64,000 nucleotides of DNA from Bacteroides caecimuris (GTDB taxonomy: Bacteria; Bacteroidota; Bacteroidia; Bacteroidales; Bacteroidaceae), in assembly GCF_001688725.2 (NCBI RefSeq), contig NZ_CP015401.2, positions 2,356,001 through 2,420,000 of the forward strand. The letters are read 5' to 3'. Under the pieces are notes generated by a model. The model was not told where the DNA came from and made no database searches. It saw only the letters and a list, made by a program, of their open reading frames with translations. Positions 1-8,136 of this stretch are shown in pieces (within the stretch, counting starts at the first letter, position 1; every line of letters starts with the position of its first letter). Position numbers and translations under genes: made by a program.

Positions 1-313
1 TAGCTGCACCTACTGGCATAATTGTATTTATATAAAATACAGAAGAATCCTGATATTTTAATGCCTTCAAAAAGAGGGATACTTGAGCGTATATGAAATG
101 GCATATCCATAAAAACTTATTACTAGAAGGATGATAATTAAAATACTCATAATTCAAATTATCAACTTCAAATAAATCATTTAAAACACCATTTGTCTTA
201 GAAGTAACAATAGTTACCTTATGTTTTTTATCAAGCAACCCTTCTACTATATTACGTAATACTTTAGGGCTACCACTGTAATCGTTGTATAAATGGAAAC
301 AAGTAATATTCAT
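1..313 (-). CDS. Glycosyltransferase, GT4-like, N-terminal fragment cut by the window edge
   Basis: Only the first 104 codons are present; the reading frame is open to base 1. The ATG is at 313-311 on the minus strand. The N-terminus (MNITCFHLYNDYSGSPKVL) is typical of GT-B fold family 4 glycosyltransferases: a first beta strand, then a glycine/serine loop, then an amphipathic helix and a KKHKVTIVTS strand. Such enzymes add one sugar from a nucleotide donor to the lipid-linked repeat unit on the cytoplasmic face of the inner membrane. It lies 14 bp downstream of the Wzy gene in the same operon, which fits capsule assembly. Donor and acceptor cannot be told, because the C-terminal donor domain is outside the window. 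Confidence 0.75.
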   Translation of the reverse strand, partial: MNITCFHLYNDYSGSPKVLRNIVEGLLDKKHKVTIVTSKTNGVLNDLFEVDNLNYEYFNYHPSSNKFLWICHFIYAQVSLFLKALKYQDSSVFYINTIMPVGAA

Positions 314-327
314 ATACTTTATTAGTC

Positions 328-1410
328 TTAATAAAGGGGAATTCTCTTATTTAAATATGTTTTGTACAGAAGAATCCAGATAATCATGTTCCCGAAAATC
401 AAAACAAATGTCAAAACTGACTCTGTCAAAGCTACGGTAAAAACACTCGCCATAAGTGGAACAATAGCAGATAATTGATTTTTATCAGCTTTACGTATAA
501 AATTAAAATACAATAAAACAAACAACGAAAAAGGAATGACTCCTCCCTCAAACAGAAGATGAAGAAAAGAACTATCTATAGTCTCTGTGTTTATTAGATC
601 CGTACCAATCAAATAGTCAAAGTAACCAACTAATGACAACAGTTTGTTATAAAGATCTAAGCGTCCTGAAAATAATAAATTTACTTCTGGGTATGAGATG
701 TAATTCTGAGAGAAATAAAATACTGCACTAAAAATTAATATAGGAGTTGTTATTAATAAAAATTTTAATATTAGAGGATATCGTGCCCACAATTTACCTA
801 AAACTCTAAATATCAATAGAATTAAAACAGACATAAAAAAAGTTCTAGATCCTGTATATGAAAAAACCATCCATGCTATCATTCCAATAATGAATAGATA
901 TTTCTTATAATAAATCCCCTTATATAAGTATAAATTGATTATGAAGGAGTATATGAATAAAGCAAATGTATTTGGATTACCCATACCATAATCGTATCTA
1001 ATACGCATATCCAGTACTGTCTGTTGAAATAGTTCTGATGTTGTAATTCCAAAGAACAAACAAATTGATGATAAAAAAAATATTATTAATTGAGCCGAAA
1101 GATTATGGAATAATATAGTTTTTAATGATAGTTGAGATACGATATAAGTAGATAATAATATCACAAATATATTACGAGCTGCTACGTTCAGAATACAGAC
1201 ACCCAAAATAGGTATTAAAATAAGAAATGAATACTTTACCCTCTTATAGTCAATTCCCAATAGTAAAAACACATACAACAATACATTCATTATGACAGAC
1301 TCTATATCCAGTACAATCTGCAAAAAGAATTTAAAATGAATAAAATACACCAATAATATTGCATATTTATCAGTTGCTACTGAATAGTACTTTTGTACAA
1401 ACTTATCCAT
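328..1410 (-). CDS. O-antigen/capsule polymerase, Wzy type
   Basis: A 360-residue integral membrane protein with about ten hydrophobic segments and little else, the usual look of Wzy polymerases, which join undecaprenyl-linked repeat units in the periplasm. Family-like landmarks are the GNPNTFA segment near residue 145, SGRLDLY near 250 and DSSFLHLLFEGG near 280, which resemble the O-antigen ligase/polymerase (Wzy_C) loop region. Wzy proteins are poorly conserved, so the call rests on topology plus the Wzx, Wzz, Wza and glycosyltransferase neighbours. The start overlaps the end of the upstream GT4 gene by 34 bp, suggesting translational coupling. It is AT-rich like the rest of the cargo. Confidence 0.8.
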   Translation of the reverse strand: MDKFVQKYYSVATDKYAILLVYFIHFKFFLQIVLDIESVIMNVLLYVFLLLGIDYKRVKYSFLILIPILGVCILNVAARNIFVILLSTYIVSQLSLKTILFHNLSAQLIIFFLSSICLFFGITTSELFQQTVLDMRIRYDYGMGNPNTFALFIYSFIINLYLYKGIYYKKYLFIIGMIAWMVFSYTGSRTFFMSVLILLIFRVLGKLWARYPLILKFLLITTPILIFSAVFYFSQNYISYPEVNLLFSGRLDLYNKLLSLVGYFDYLIGTDLINTETIDSSFLHLLFEGGVIPFSLFVLLYFNFIRKADKNQLSAIVPLMASVFTVALTESVLTFVLIFGNMIIWILLYKTYLNKRIPLY

Positions 1411-2510
1411 TTTCCCATTATATTATCTAAGTTGAATTTTGCCGCTTTCTCTATTGCACTCTTACTCATTGAGGATCTAATATGCGAGTTCTTCATTAGA
1501 TGTGTCATGGCGTCTGCTAACGCTGAGATATCCCCATTGTTGACTAAAATGCCATCTTCTCCATCAGAAATTATTTCTTTAGGTCCAGACTTGCAATCAA
1601 AAGAAACGACAGGTAATCCACATTCCATTGCTTCTATTATTACTAATCCAAAACCTTCAAACCGAGAACTTAATACATAAAAGTCGGAATTTACAAACTG
1701 TTCGGAAATATTCTCATCAAATGGATTTATTTGAACATTTTTGAGTTTCTTTCCCTCTATTATAGATTGTAGGTTACTATATTCTTCTCCTTCTCCATAA
1801 ATAGCTAATGACCAATCTGGGAACAAAGGGAAAATCAATTCCCATGCATGCAAAAGTAAATCAAATCCTTTTTCCTTGGTTAAACGACCAGCAGCAACTA
1901 CCCTTTTTGTATTTCCTTCAGACTTATATTCCTTTACAAATGACAAAGGATTGGGTATTATATGTTTTTTTACACCATCTGACCACAACGAGGCATCTTC
2001 TTGAGTTAGCGTCACTAACACATCCAATTTCTTCACATTATGACCAAGTTCAAAATCTCTATATTTAGCTATAGTATGTCGAAGAATATTTTTAGAATTA
2101 TTTTTAACGAAAGAATATCGGAAATTTCGGTTAAAATGGTTTTCACCGATTTTGATACTTCCATCATTCAAATCTGAAAGGAAATCTATTTCATGAGACA
2201 ATAAGGATGTTACTATATCAGGTTTTATTTCTTGTATAACAGACCATAATTTAGCTTTATATAACTTCAGCTTGCTTTTATAATTTAAGAGTTTCGACAA
2301 AAATGTTTTCTCCTCATTAAAATTAATGTTCAAATTAATTATAGAAATTTTTGAGTTAAGATCAAAAAATGGTTTTCTTATTTGATCCTCAGTAGTAACA
2401 ATATAGAGTTCATAGGAAGTACGCTCTGCTAGATAATTCAGCCTAGTAGTTAACACCCTTTCTGTTCCACCACAATTTGTTAATGATGGAATGCAATATA
2501 ATAGACGCAT
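1377..2510 (-). CDS. Glycosyltransferase family 4
   Basis: A 377-residue GT-B enzyme. The N-terminal acceptor domain begins with a CIPSLTNCGGTERV glycine loop. The C-terminal donor domain carries the GT4 hallmarks AAGRLTKEKGFDLLL (about residue 205), a YGEGEE turn, and the EFGL-like motif SRFEGFGLVIIEAMECGLP with the two glutamates of the EX7E signature. It should transfer a sugar from an NDP donor to the growing capsule repeat unit in the cytoplasm. The gene sits 11 bp downstream of licD and overlaps the polymerase gene. The specific sugar cannot be inferred. Confidence 0.9.
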   Translation of the reverse strand: MRLLYCIPSLTNCGGTERVLTTRLNYLAERTSYELYIVTTEDQIRKPFFDLNSKISIINLNINFNEEKTFLSKLLNYKSKLKLYKAKLWSVIQEIKPDIVTSLLSHEIDFLSDLNDGSIKIGENHFNRNFRYSFVKNNSKNILRHTIAKYRDFELGHNVKKLDVLVTLTQEDASLWSDGVKKHIIPNPLSFVKEYKSEGNTKRVVAAGRLTKEKGFDLLLHAWELIFPLFPDWSLAIYGEGEEYSNLQSIIEGKKLKNVQINPFDENISEQFVNSDFYVLSSRFEGFGLVIIEAMECGLPVVSFDCKSGPKEIISDGEDGILVNNGDISALADAMTHLMKNSHIRSSMSKSAIEKAAKFNLDNIMGKWISLYKSTIQ

Positions 2511-2521
2511 AACACTAATAA

Positions 2522-3304
2522 TTATATATGAGATACAATGTTGTTCTCATTGGGCATTTTCATATAGTCGCCAAAAATCTTTTGAAGATAAGCATGAGAA
2601 TCCTTTGGAGCATTAAACTTATAGCCTTCAAATTCAATTTTTGTTAAAGGGAAAATATCCTCCATTGTACGATATCTATGAAACCCAGAACCATAAGTTT
2701 GAAATAACTTTGAATCGGGACGGAAAAACATGCACAAGCGAAAGAATGGATATACTAAGTGGGTTAATGTATTATATACCAAAGACAAATATAACTTAGG
2801 AGTTGATTTATAGCAAGATCTCCCTAAACACAATCTATAATGAAGCCACTTAGATATTTTCGAGAAGAAAAGAGAACCTTTCTCTATGCAAAATACATCA
2901 ATATATACCCCATGATATTTATACCTGATATCTGTATTACATACTTCTTTTATAGGGTAACGTTCATCTCTAACTTTTGAAAAAGGCCAATAATAACATT
3001 TATCAGTCTTATGATTCTGTAGCTTAAAGTTTTCCGGTAAATATTGCGGTATGATTTCATTGAATTTCTTAAAGTCATCTCTAAGCATTTCTATGTCAAC
3101 ATCATCATCCCATGGTATGAAACCTTTATGACGAACGGCACCTAATAATGTACCACTTGACAACCAATAATTTATATCGTGTTCCCTACATATAATGTCG
3201 ACAATTTTAAGAATCTCCAATGTTCTTAATTGGTGTTGACGTAACTGTGAACCTTCAGGATTATATTTAGCACGCAAATCATTCTGCAATTTTTCGTCTA
3301 TCAT
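2522..3304 (-). CDS. LicD family phosphotransferase
   Basis: A 260-residue LicD protein. The family core is plain: a helix with REHDINYWLSSGTLLGAVRH (about residues 37-56) followed by GFIPWDDDVDIEM, where the DDDVD acidic cluster belongs to the nucleotidyltransferase-like metal site. LicD proteins move a phospho-substituent, classically phosphocholine from CDP-choline, onto a sugar of a cell-surface glycan. No choline kinase or choline transporter is visible, so choline is not assumed. The CDP-linked donor could instead come from the nucleotidyltransferase-aminotransferase fusion at 8137-9963. It lies one base from the CapA-like gene, within the operon. Confidence 0.9.
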   Translation of the reverse strand: MIDEKLQNDLRAKYNPEGSQLRQHQLRTLEILKIVDIICREHDINYWLSSGTLLGAVRHKGFIPWDDDVDIEMLRDDFKKFNEIIPQYLPENFKLQNHKTDKCYYWPFSKVRDERYPIKEVCNTDIRYKYHGVYIDVFCIEKGSLFFSKISKWLHYRLCLGRSCYKSTPKLYLSLVYNTLTHLVYPFFRLCMFFRPDSKLFQTYGSGFHRYRTMEDIFPLTKIEFEGYKFNAPKDSHAYLQKIFGDYMKMPNENNIVSHI

Positions 3305-3305
3305 G

Positions 3306-4400
3306 TCATTTCTTGATTAAAAACAATAAACTGTTTACTTTAGCCATCAATTTCCCAATTAGAGTCCCCCCATTGTATAAAGGCGATGAAACAATAATAC
3401 TCAATAAAGACAACTTTCTATCTAATTTTTTATTCGTATACAACTCTACAATATTATCTCGTCTTAAGATAGATAGCCGAGAAGAAATATTAAAATCTTT
3501 AGAAATTACAACTTCTACCATAAGACCAACTCTAGAGGCTTCTCTCCACACTCTTTTCAGTGGATTCTTAATAGGGAATGGGTAATCATAGGTAATATTC
3601 ATCGAATGGTTGTCCCCTACAACAGACGGATACCATATTGGGCGGGGAGGATACATATAGAAGTCAGGGAACAAGAAATTCCCCAAACCATAAAATATAT
3701 GTTTCTTTTTATACCTTATGCTTGGCTGAACGATATGAGCATGGCTGCCAATAATCAAGTCGGCACCAGCATCAATCATCATCTTACCATAATCTTTCAT
3801 TTTTTTAGTAGGAAAACGATTATACTCTACCCCCCAATGAGGTAAGATTACCACAAAATCACACTTTTCTTTATATTTTTTTATGTCTGCAACAGCAGAA
3901 TCTATATTCAGCGGATTTATACCGTATGAATTTTCAGTTGCAATTGGCACATAGCCAATAGTGGGAAAATCATAATCACAATATGCAAGAAATGCTATTG
4001 TCTTCCCATGCATTTCAATCAAAACAGGGCGTCTCGCTTCTTCTATATTTCGACCAGCTCCACAATAACAGATTTTGTTTTCTCCAAGCAACTTAATGGT
4101 ATTCTCAAAACCTTCAAATCCTAAGTCAAAAATATGATTGTTCGCTAAAGATACAATATTAATATTCAATTCTACAATTTTAGCAATCGATTCATTTTTT
4201 GAATATATGATATTACATCTCCCTTTCATTTTGATTTCGTCAAAGGAGATATTATCTCCTATTGCAACCTCAAGAGTTGCCACACGTAAATCAAACCCCG
4301 ACAAGTACTCTTTTATAGAATCTGTATAGAATCGATCTTGATATGCCAATACTCCACCTGGCATTATATCACCAACAAATGATATATGTAAATCTTTCAT
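3306..4400 (-). CDS. CapA-family metallophosphoesterase-like protein
   Basis: A 364-residue member of the CapA/PgsA poly-gamma-glutamate synthesis family (PGA_cap), a calcineurin-like phosphoesterase fold. Visible metal-site motifs are FVGDIMPGG at the N-terminus, SLANNHIFDLGF near residue 105, LPHWGVEY near 185 and IIGSHAHIVQP near 215, followed by YGLGNFLF. In Bacillus the homologue is needed for polyglutamate capsule, but many family members sit in ordinary polysaccharide loci with unknown function. No signal peptide or membrane anchor is seen, unlike PgsA, so a cytoplasmic role is possible. It starts 8 bp after Wzx. Confidence 0.85.
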   Translation of the reverse strand: MKDLHISFVGDIMPGGVLAYQDRFYTDSIKEYLSGFDLRVATLEVAIGDNISFDEIKMKGRCNIIYSKNESIAKIVELNINIVSLANNHIFDLGFEGFENTIKLLGENKICYCGAGRNIEEARRPVLIEMHGKTIAFLAYCDYDFPTIGYVPIATENSYGINPLNIDSAVADIKKYKEKCDFVVILPHWGVEYNRFPTKKMKDYGKMMIDAGADLIIGSHAHIVQPSIRYKKKHIFYGLGNFLFPDFYMYPPRPIWYPSVVGDNHSMNITYDYPFPIKNPLKRVWREASRVGLMVEVVISKDFNISSRLSILRRDNIVELYTNKKLDRKLSLLSIIVSSPLYNGGTLIGKLMAKVNSLLFLIKK

Positions 4401-4408
4401 AAATGCAT

Positions 4409-5875
4409 TTATAACCTTTTATTAACAACTCTATGAAGCAAATCTTTTGTGATATTAGAAATCAATGTCAACGTCCTTATATTAGATACATACGATAGCA
4501 ATAGATATATAGAAATATAAGCTACTAACATTATTAAATACCAAACAAATCCATTGATAGACACATAACATTTAATGGCATATACACATATGTATGTAAC
4601 ACCATTAATCAATATTATTGACAGTAAATCAGTAAGTTGCTCCAATAGTTTGTACCCAATATACTGATGCACCATTATAGAGTTGTATAAACAGATAAAG
4701 AATGATGATACAACCATTCCCCATAATAAACCTTCAATGCCACCTACTTTCAGACCTACAATTAGTGAAGCTACGGAGACACTGCGCTTGATTACTGTGG
4801 ATACAAATAAATTCTTACTACGTCCAATGGAAGCTACTGCATTATAATTCACATTCTGTATGCTGATAGCTATACCTTGAAATGCCAAAATTTCAAGATA
4901 AGGTACGGCAGGCAGCCATTCAACTCCTAACAGCAGACTGATAATTGGTTTAGCAAACAAATTTAACAGAAGCATCAAAGGTGTCACTACATATAACAAT
5001 AAGGAGTTGAACTGTGACAACATTTTTTTTAATTCATCATTTTTATCCTTTACTTCAACCAATACAGGATAAGTCACTTGCCCGACAACAGTTTCTATAC
5101 TTGAAGAAAAAACATCTTCCAACTTCTTGGCTTGTGTGAAATATCCCATAGATGAAGCATTGAAAAATTTTCCTATCAATAATCCGTTCAAGTTGTTGCA
5201 AAAAGCATTGAGTAAACTGGATAAAAGAATAAATGAACCGAAACCGAAAAGTTCCTTAAATGATCTTGCTGAAAAAGTTCGACTAGGACGCCATGAACCA
5301 TGTATCCAATATAGTAGAGTAGAAACAAAAGATAAAACTATTTGTTGAGCCACCAAACTCCAAACTCCATACCCCATATAGGCCATCACTATTGCGACTA
5401 TGACAGAGACTATTGATGCGGTCAGCGTAATATGTGCAATAGATTTGAATTTGAGCTGTTTTCGTAATTGATTGTTCTGTATGATACCAAGCGCATTTAT
5501 AATAAGAATAATCCCTTCAACTTGTAGAATTTTTGATAATATTTCAATATTATAAAAGTCTGCTATTAGCGGCGCGCAAAGAAATAATATTGCGTAAAGT
5601 ACAATACTTAAAAAGACATTCCAATAAAAAATAGTAGAGTAATCCTCTTGTGTAGGACGTTTTTTCTGTATCAGTGCAGAACCAAAACCGCCATCAATGA
5701 ATGTATTAGATAATGCAATGAATATGGTTAGCATTCCGATACACCCATAATCATCCGGAGTTAAAAGACGAGCAAATATTATATTGGATATAAAACTCAC
5801 TCCCATCGAACCAAAACGTTGAAGAAAACTCCAAATCATGCCTGATATCGTTTGTTGTTTCAGTGATATTGCCAT
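4409..5875 (-). CDS. Wzx-type polysaccharide flippase (MOP superfamily)
   Basis: A 488-residue membrane protein with 12-14 hydrophobic segments. The N-terminus (GMIWSFLQRFGSMGVSFISN, then ARLLTPDDYG) is the classic start of the polysaccharide-transporter branch of MOP flippases, close to the WzxC/Polysacc_synt_3 group. It should flip the undecaprenyl-linked repeat unit from the cytoplasmic to the periplasmic face, where Wzy polymerises it. The gene is in the middle of the capsule operon, after the opine-dehydrogenase-like gene, and has the AT-rich composition of the other cargo genes. Confidence 0.92.
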   Translation of the reverse strand: MAISLKQQTISGMIWSFLQRFGSMGVSFISNIIFARLLTPDDYGCIGMLTIFIALSNTFIDGGFGSALIQKKRPTQEDYSTIFYWNVFLSIVLYAILFLCAPLIADFYNIEILSKILQVEGIILIINALGIIQNNQLRKQLKFKSIAHITLTASIVSVIVAIVMAYMGYGVWSLVAQQIVLSFVSTLLYWIHGSWRPSRTFSARSFKELFGFGSFILLSSLLNAFCNNLNGLLIGKFFNASSMGYFTQAKKLEDVFSSSIETVVGQVTYPVLVEVKDKNDELKKMLSQFNSLLLYVVTPLMLLLNLFAKPIISLLLGVEWLPAVPYLEILAFQGIAISIQNVNYNAVASIGRSKNLFVSTVIKRSVSVASLIVGLKVGGIEGLLWGMVVSSFFICLYNSIMVHQYIGYKLLEQLTDLLSIILINGVTYICVYAIKCYVSINGFVWYLIMLVAYISIYLLLSYVSNIRTLTLISNITKDLLHRVVNKRL

Positions 5876-5913
5876 GTTTGTTTTTTGTCAGCACAAAAGA
5901 ATTTACGCTTATA

Positions 5914-7032
5914 TTATTTATATAGCGCGAGTAACTCTTCTTTAGTCTTTATATCATAATTCTGTATTATGCCAGTTTGAATAAGATCCTTGCCACAGAA
6001 TTTTCCCTCAACATACCATTCTAATCCCATATAATCTGCATACCATCCAAGCACTTTATCCATTGTAGGGGCTTTTATATTAAAAAACTCAAAATAAGAA
6101 CGAATCACTGCTAATCCCCACGGAAAGTCCTCTGTAAACATACGGGATGTAACATCGGTTATATACCCTCCTTCTGTTTCCTTCATTGGCGCAAACACCG
6201 TTTGGAAAGTAGGTATACTATTAATCTTAGCAGTTAGTGCAGGTATAGTAGGAGACTCATAATGCTCTGATAAAGGACGAATGGCAGAAGTATTGATGCC
6301 ATCCATAGCATCAAGAAGATTATGCAATTCCCGATCCATGCCCAAAAGAGTCTCCGAAGTATCATCGCTCCATCCTACATAGAACTTAAATTTCGTATCA
6401 TAAACATAATCCACATCATGTTTACTAAAAAGTTCGTATGTTCGTGAAGTATGCAATATAGGATTGGTAGGAGTAAGTGCAATTTCCAGATAATTTGAAG
6501 CTTTCTTTGTTCTCAATCCGCACAGCTCAATCCGTTCACAGGCTTTGTCTATACGATCGGTATTTAATGTTCCAACCACACTAAATGGTTTCCAACTCTT
6601 CAAATTTGTTTCAACACCATACTTTTCCAATTTAGCAGTAAATGGTACTCGTTGAAATCCAAAAAGAGTTTTATCATTGTCAAAATACTTATTAAAAATG
6701 AACTCACAACCTCCTCCGCCAGGCAAGACACCGATAAAAGCATCCGCAGCAACATACGGAGCAATATTTCCAAAAGCCTTTTCTATGGCAAAATGAGGAA
6801 GAGCTATAAATACAATATCAGCACCTCCTGCAGTCTTTTCTGCACTATTACTAATCAAATCTGGTTTGACATAATACGAAATATTCCGCTCAATATCATT
6901 ACATTGAATTTCTTCAGCAAACAATTCCGGTTTACGAGTATAAAGAGACACTTTATACTCAGGATGAGAGTGCTTTATATAACATACCAATGTAGTACCT
7001 ATATGACCACCACCTACTATACAAATATTCAT
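5914..7032 (-). CDS. Opine (octopine/nopaline) dehydrogenase family protein
   Basis: A 372-residue NAD(P)-dependent enzyme. It begins with a Rossmann fold (MNICIVGGGHIGTTLV, GxGxxG-type), and its middle (ADIVFIALPHFA; GVLPGGGGCEF) matches the 6-phosphogluconate/opine dehydrogenase N-domain. The C-terminal half, with conserved TPTNPILHTSRTYE (histidine of the opine active site) and NSIPTF, fits the octopine_DH domain. Known members reductively join an amino acid amine to an alpha-keto acid. In a capsule operon it may build an opine-like substituent or its precursor; that is inference. It lies 25 bp after the ATP-grasp gene. Confidence 0.85.
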   Translation of the reverse strand: MNICIVGGGHIGTTLVCYIKHSHPEYKVSLYTRKPELFAEEIQCNDIERNISYYVKPDLISNSAEKTAGGADIVFIALPHFAIEKAFGNIAPYVAADAFIGVLPGGGGCEFIFNKYFDNDKTLFGFQRVPFTAKLEKYGVETNLKSWKPFSVVGTLNTDRIDKACERIELCGLRTKKASNYLEIALTPTNPILHTSRTYELFSKHDVDYVYDTKFKFYVGWSDDTSETLLGMDRELHNLLDAMDGINTSAIRPLSEHYESPTIPALTAKINSIPTFQTVFAPMKETEGGYITDVTSRMFTEDFPWGLAVIRSYFEFFNIKAPTMDKVLGWYADYMGLEWYVEGKFCGKDLIQTGIIQNYDIKTKEELLALYK

Positions 7033-7057
7033 TGTGTCGTTCTTTTATCTATTATTA

Positions 7058-8134
7058 TTATTTGTAATACAACTCATGCATGGCAACCATTTCGTTCCAA
7101 AAACCTCTCATCTTACAACCATCGAAAGCTTGATGTAAAACAACGTCCCATCCGTCATTACCCTCAATAACATGAGGACCATTAGGTGTTATACAAATAT
7201 CCCATCCTATTGTGAAAATTTCAGGGATATTACTATGTAGGTGCTTTACCATATCAACAGCATCCTTGAAAAATGGTATTTTCATACCTGCCTCATGGCA
7301 CCTCTTTCTCTGCTTACTCTTAAGATCAAAAGCCGATTCCATAACGATACCTTCCATGTCAACACCAACACCTAAACTGGAATTATCAACTAAAGCTCCA
7401 AAAGCGCCATACCTCATCATAATAACAGGAAATACTCTAATATCATCTCCCGTATGAAATGTAACAAAACGCAATGTGTTCACAGATGTTTCATTCAGTC
7501 TTTTCATTTTAGGATGCTGAATAATATATTCCTGTACAATCCAACTTGAGGACTTTATATTGGTCAATAGATTAAAAAAATTGATTGGAGTATATGTTTC
7601 ACCACTAGAAAATACATTACCATTTTGGATTTTAACGACTTTTACAGTTTCACCGGAACAACCAAATACTTGCTTGAATACGAGCATCTGAGATTCATAT
7701 TTCTCTATAAATTCTTTAAAGTCAGCAGAATCTAATACTCGACCATTCTTTAGCATGAACTTTCTTTCAACAATGTAAGCAACTGATGGAGAATAACTAT
7801 TCCCATATCCTAATACCATTTCACAAAAGCCTTCAAACATACGTTTATCTCGCATGATTACAGTATAATCCATTGGAAATTTACTTCCATTGGGATAAAC
7901 AAATGCATTAATATCGTGGCGTTGCTTTCTAAATAAACCCCGATCTAGCCATTCGTCAAGATTTGTTGCATCGACACAATCCATTCCCCAGAAGTTATAA
8001 ACTTCATTGATGTCCTCATATTTCTCGTACCATGCTAACAAATCAGCATTACGTTGCTCACGGCTTTTCCTCTCCTTCTCTGGATAACAAGTAGGGGCAT
8101 CCAATATAGAAGTAAATAAGCGTTCCAATTCCAT
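7058..8134 (-). CDS. Sugar-transfer-associated ATP-grasp enzyme
   Basis: A 358-residue protein whose second half has ATP-grasp features: a glycine-poor lid (FGCSGETVKVV near residue 155), a VQEYIIQHP strand, NTLRFVTFH near 225, and the terminal metal site WDICITPNGPHVIEGNDGWD with the paired E and N residues. This matches the family named sugar-transfer-associated ATP-grasp, found in capsule and teichoic acid loci. ATP-grasp enzymes join a carboxylate to an amine or thiol through an acyl-phosphate. It lies 2 bp from the upstream fusion gene, so the two are likely translated together. The substrates are unknown; an amino acid or opine amide on a capsule sugar is a reasonable guess. Confidence 0.85.
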   Translation of the reverse strand: MELERLFTSILDAPTCYPEKERKSREQRNADLLAWYEKYEDINEVYNFWGMDCVDATNLDEWLDRGLFRKQRHDINAFVYPNGSKFPMDYTVIMRDKRMFEGFCEMVLGYGNSYSPSVAYIVERKFMLKNGRVLDSADFKEFIEKYESQMLVFKQVFGCSGETVKVVKIQNGNVFSSGETYTPINFFNLLTNIKSSSWIVQEYIIQHPKMKRLNETSVNTLRFVTFHTGDDIRVFPVIMMRYGAFGALVDNSSLGVGVDMEGIVMESAFDLKSKQRKRCHEAGMKIPFFKDAVDMVKHLHSNIPEIFTIGWDICITPNGPHVIEGNDGWDVVLHQAFDGCKMRGFWNEMVAMHELYYK

Positions 8135-8136
8135 AA

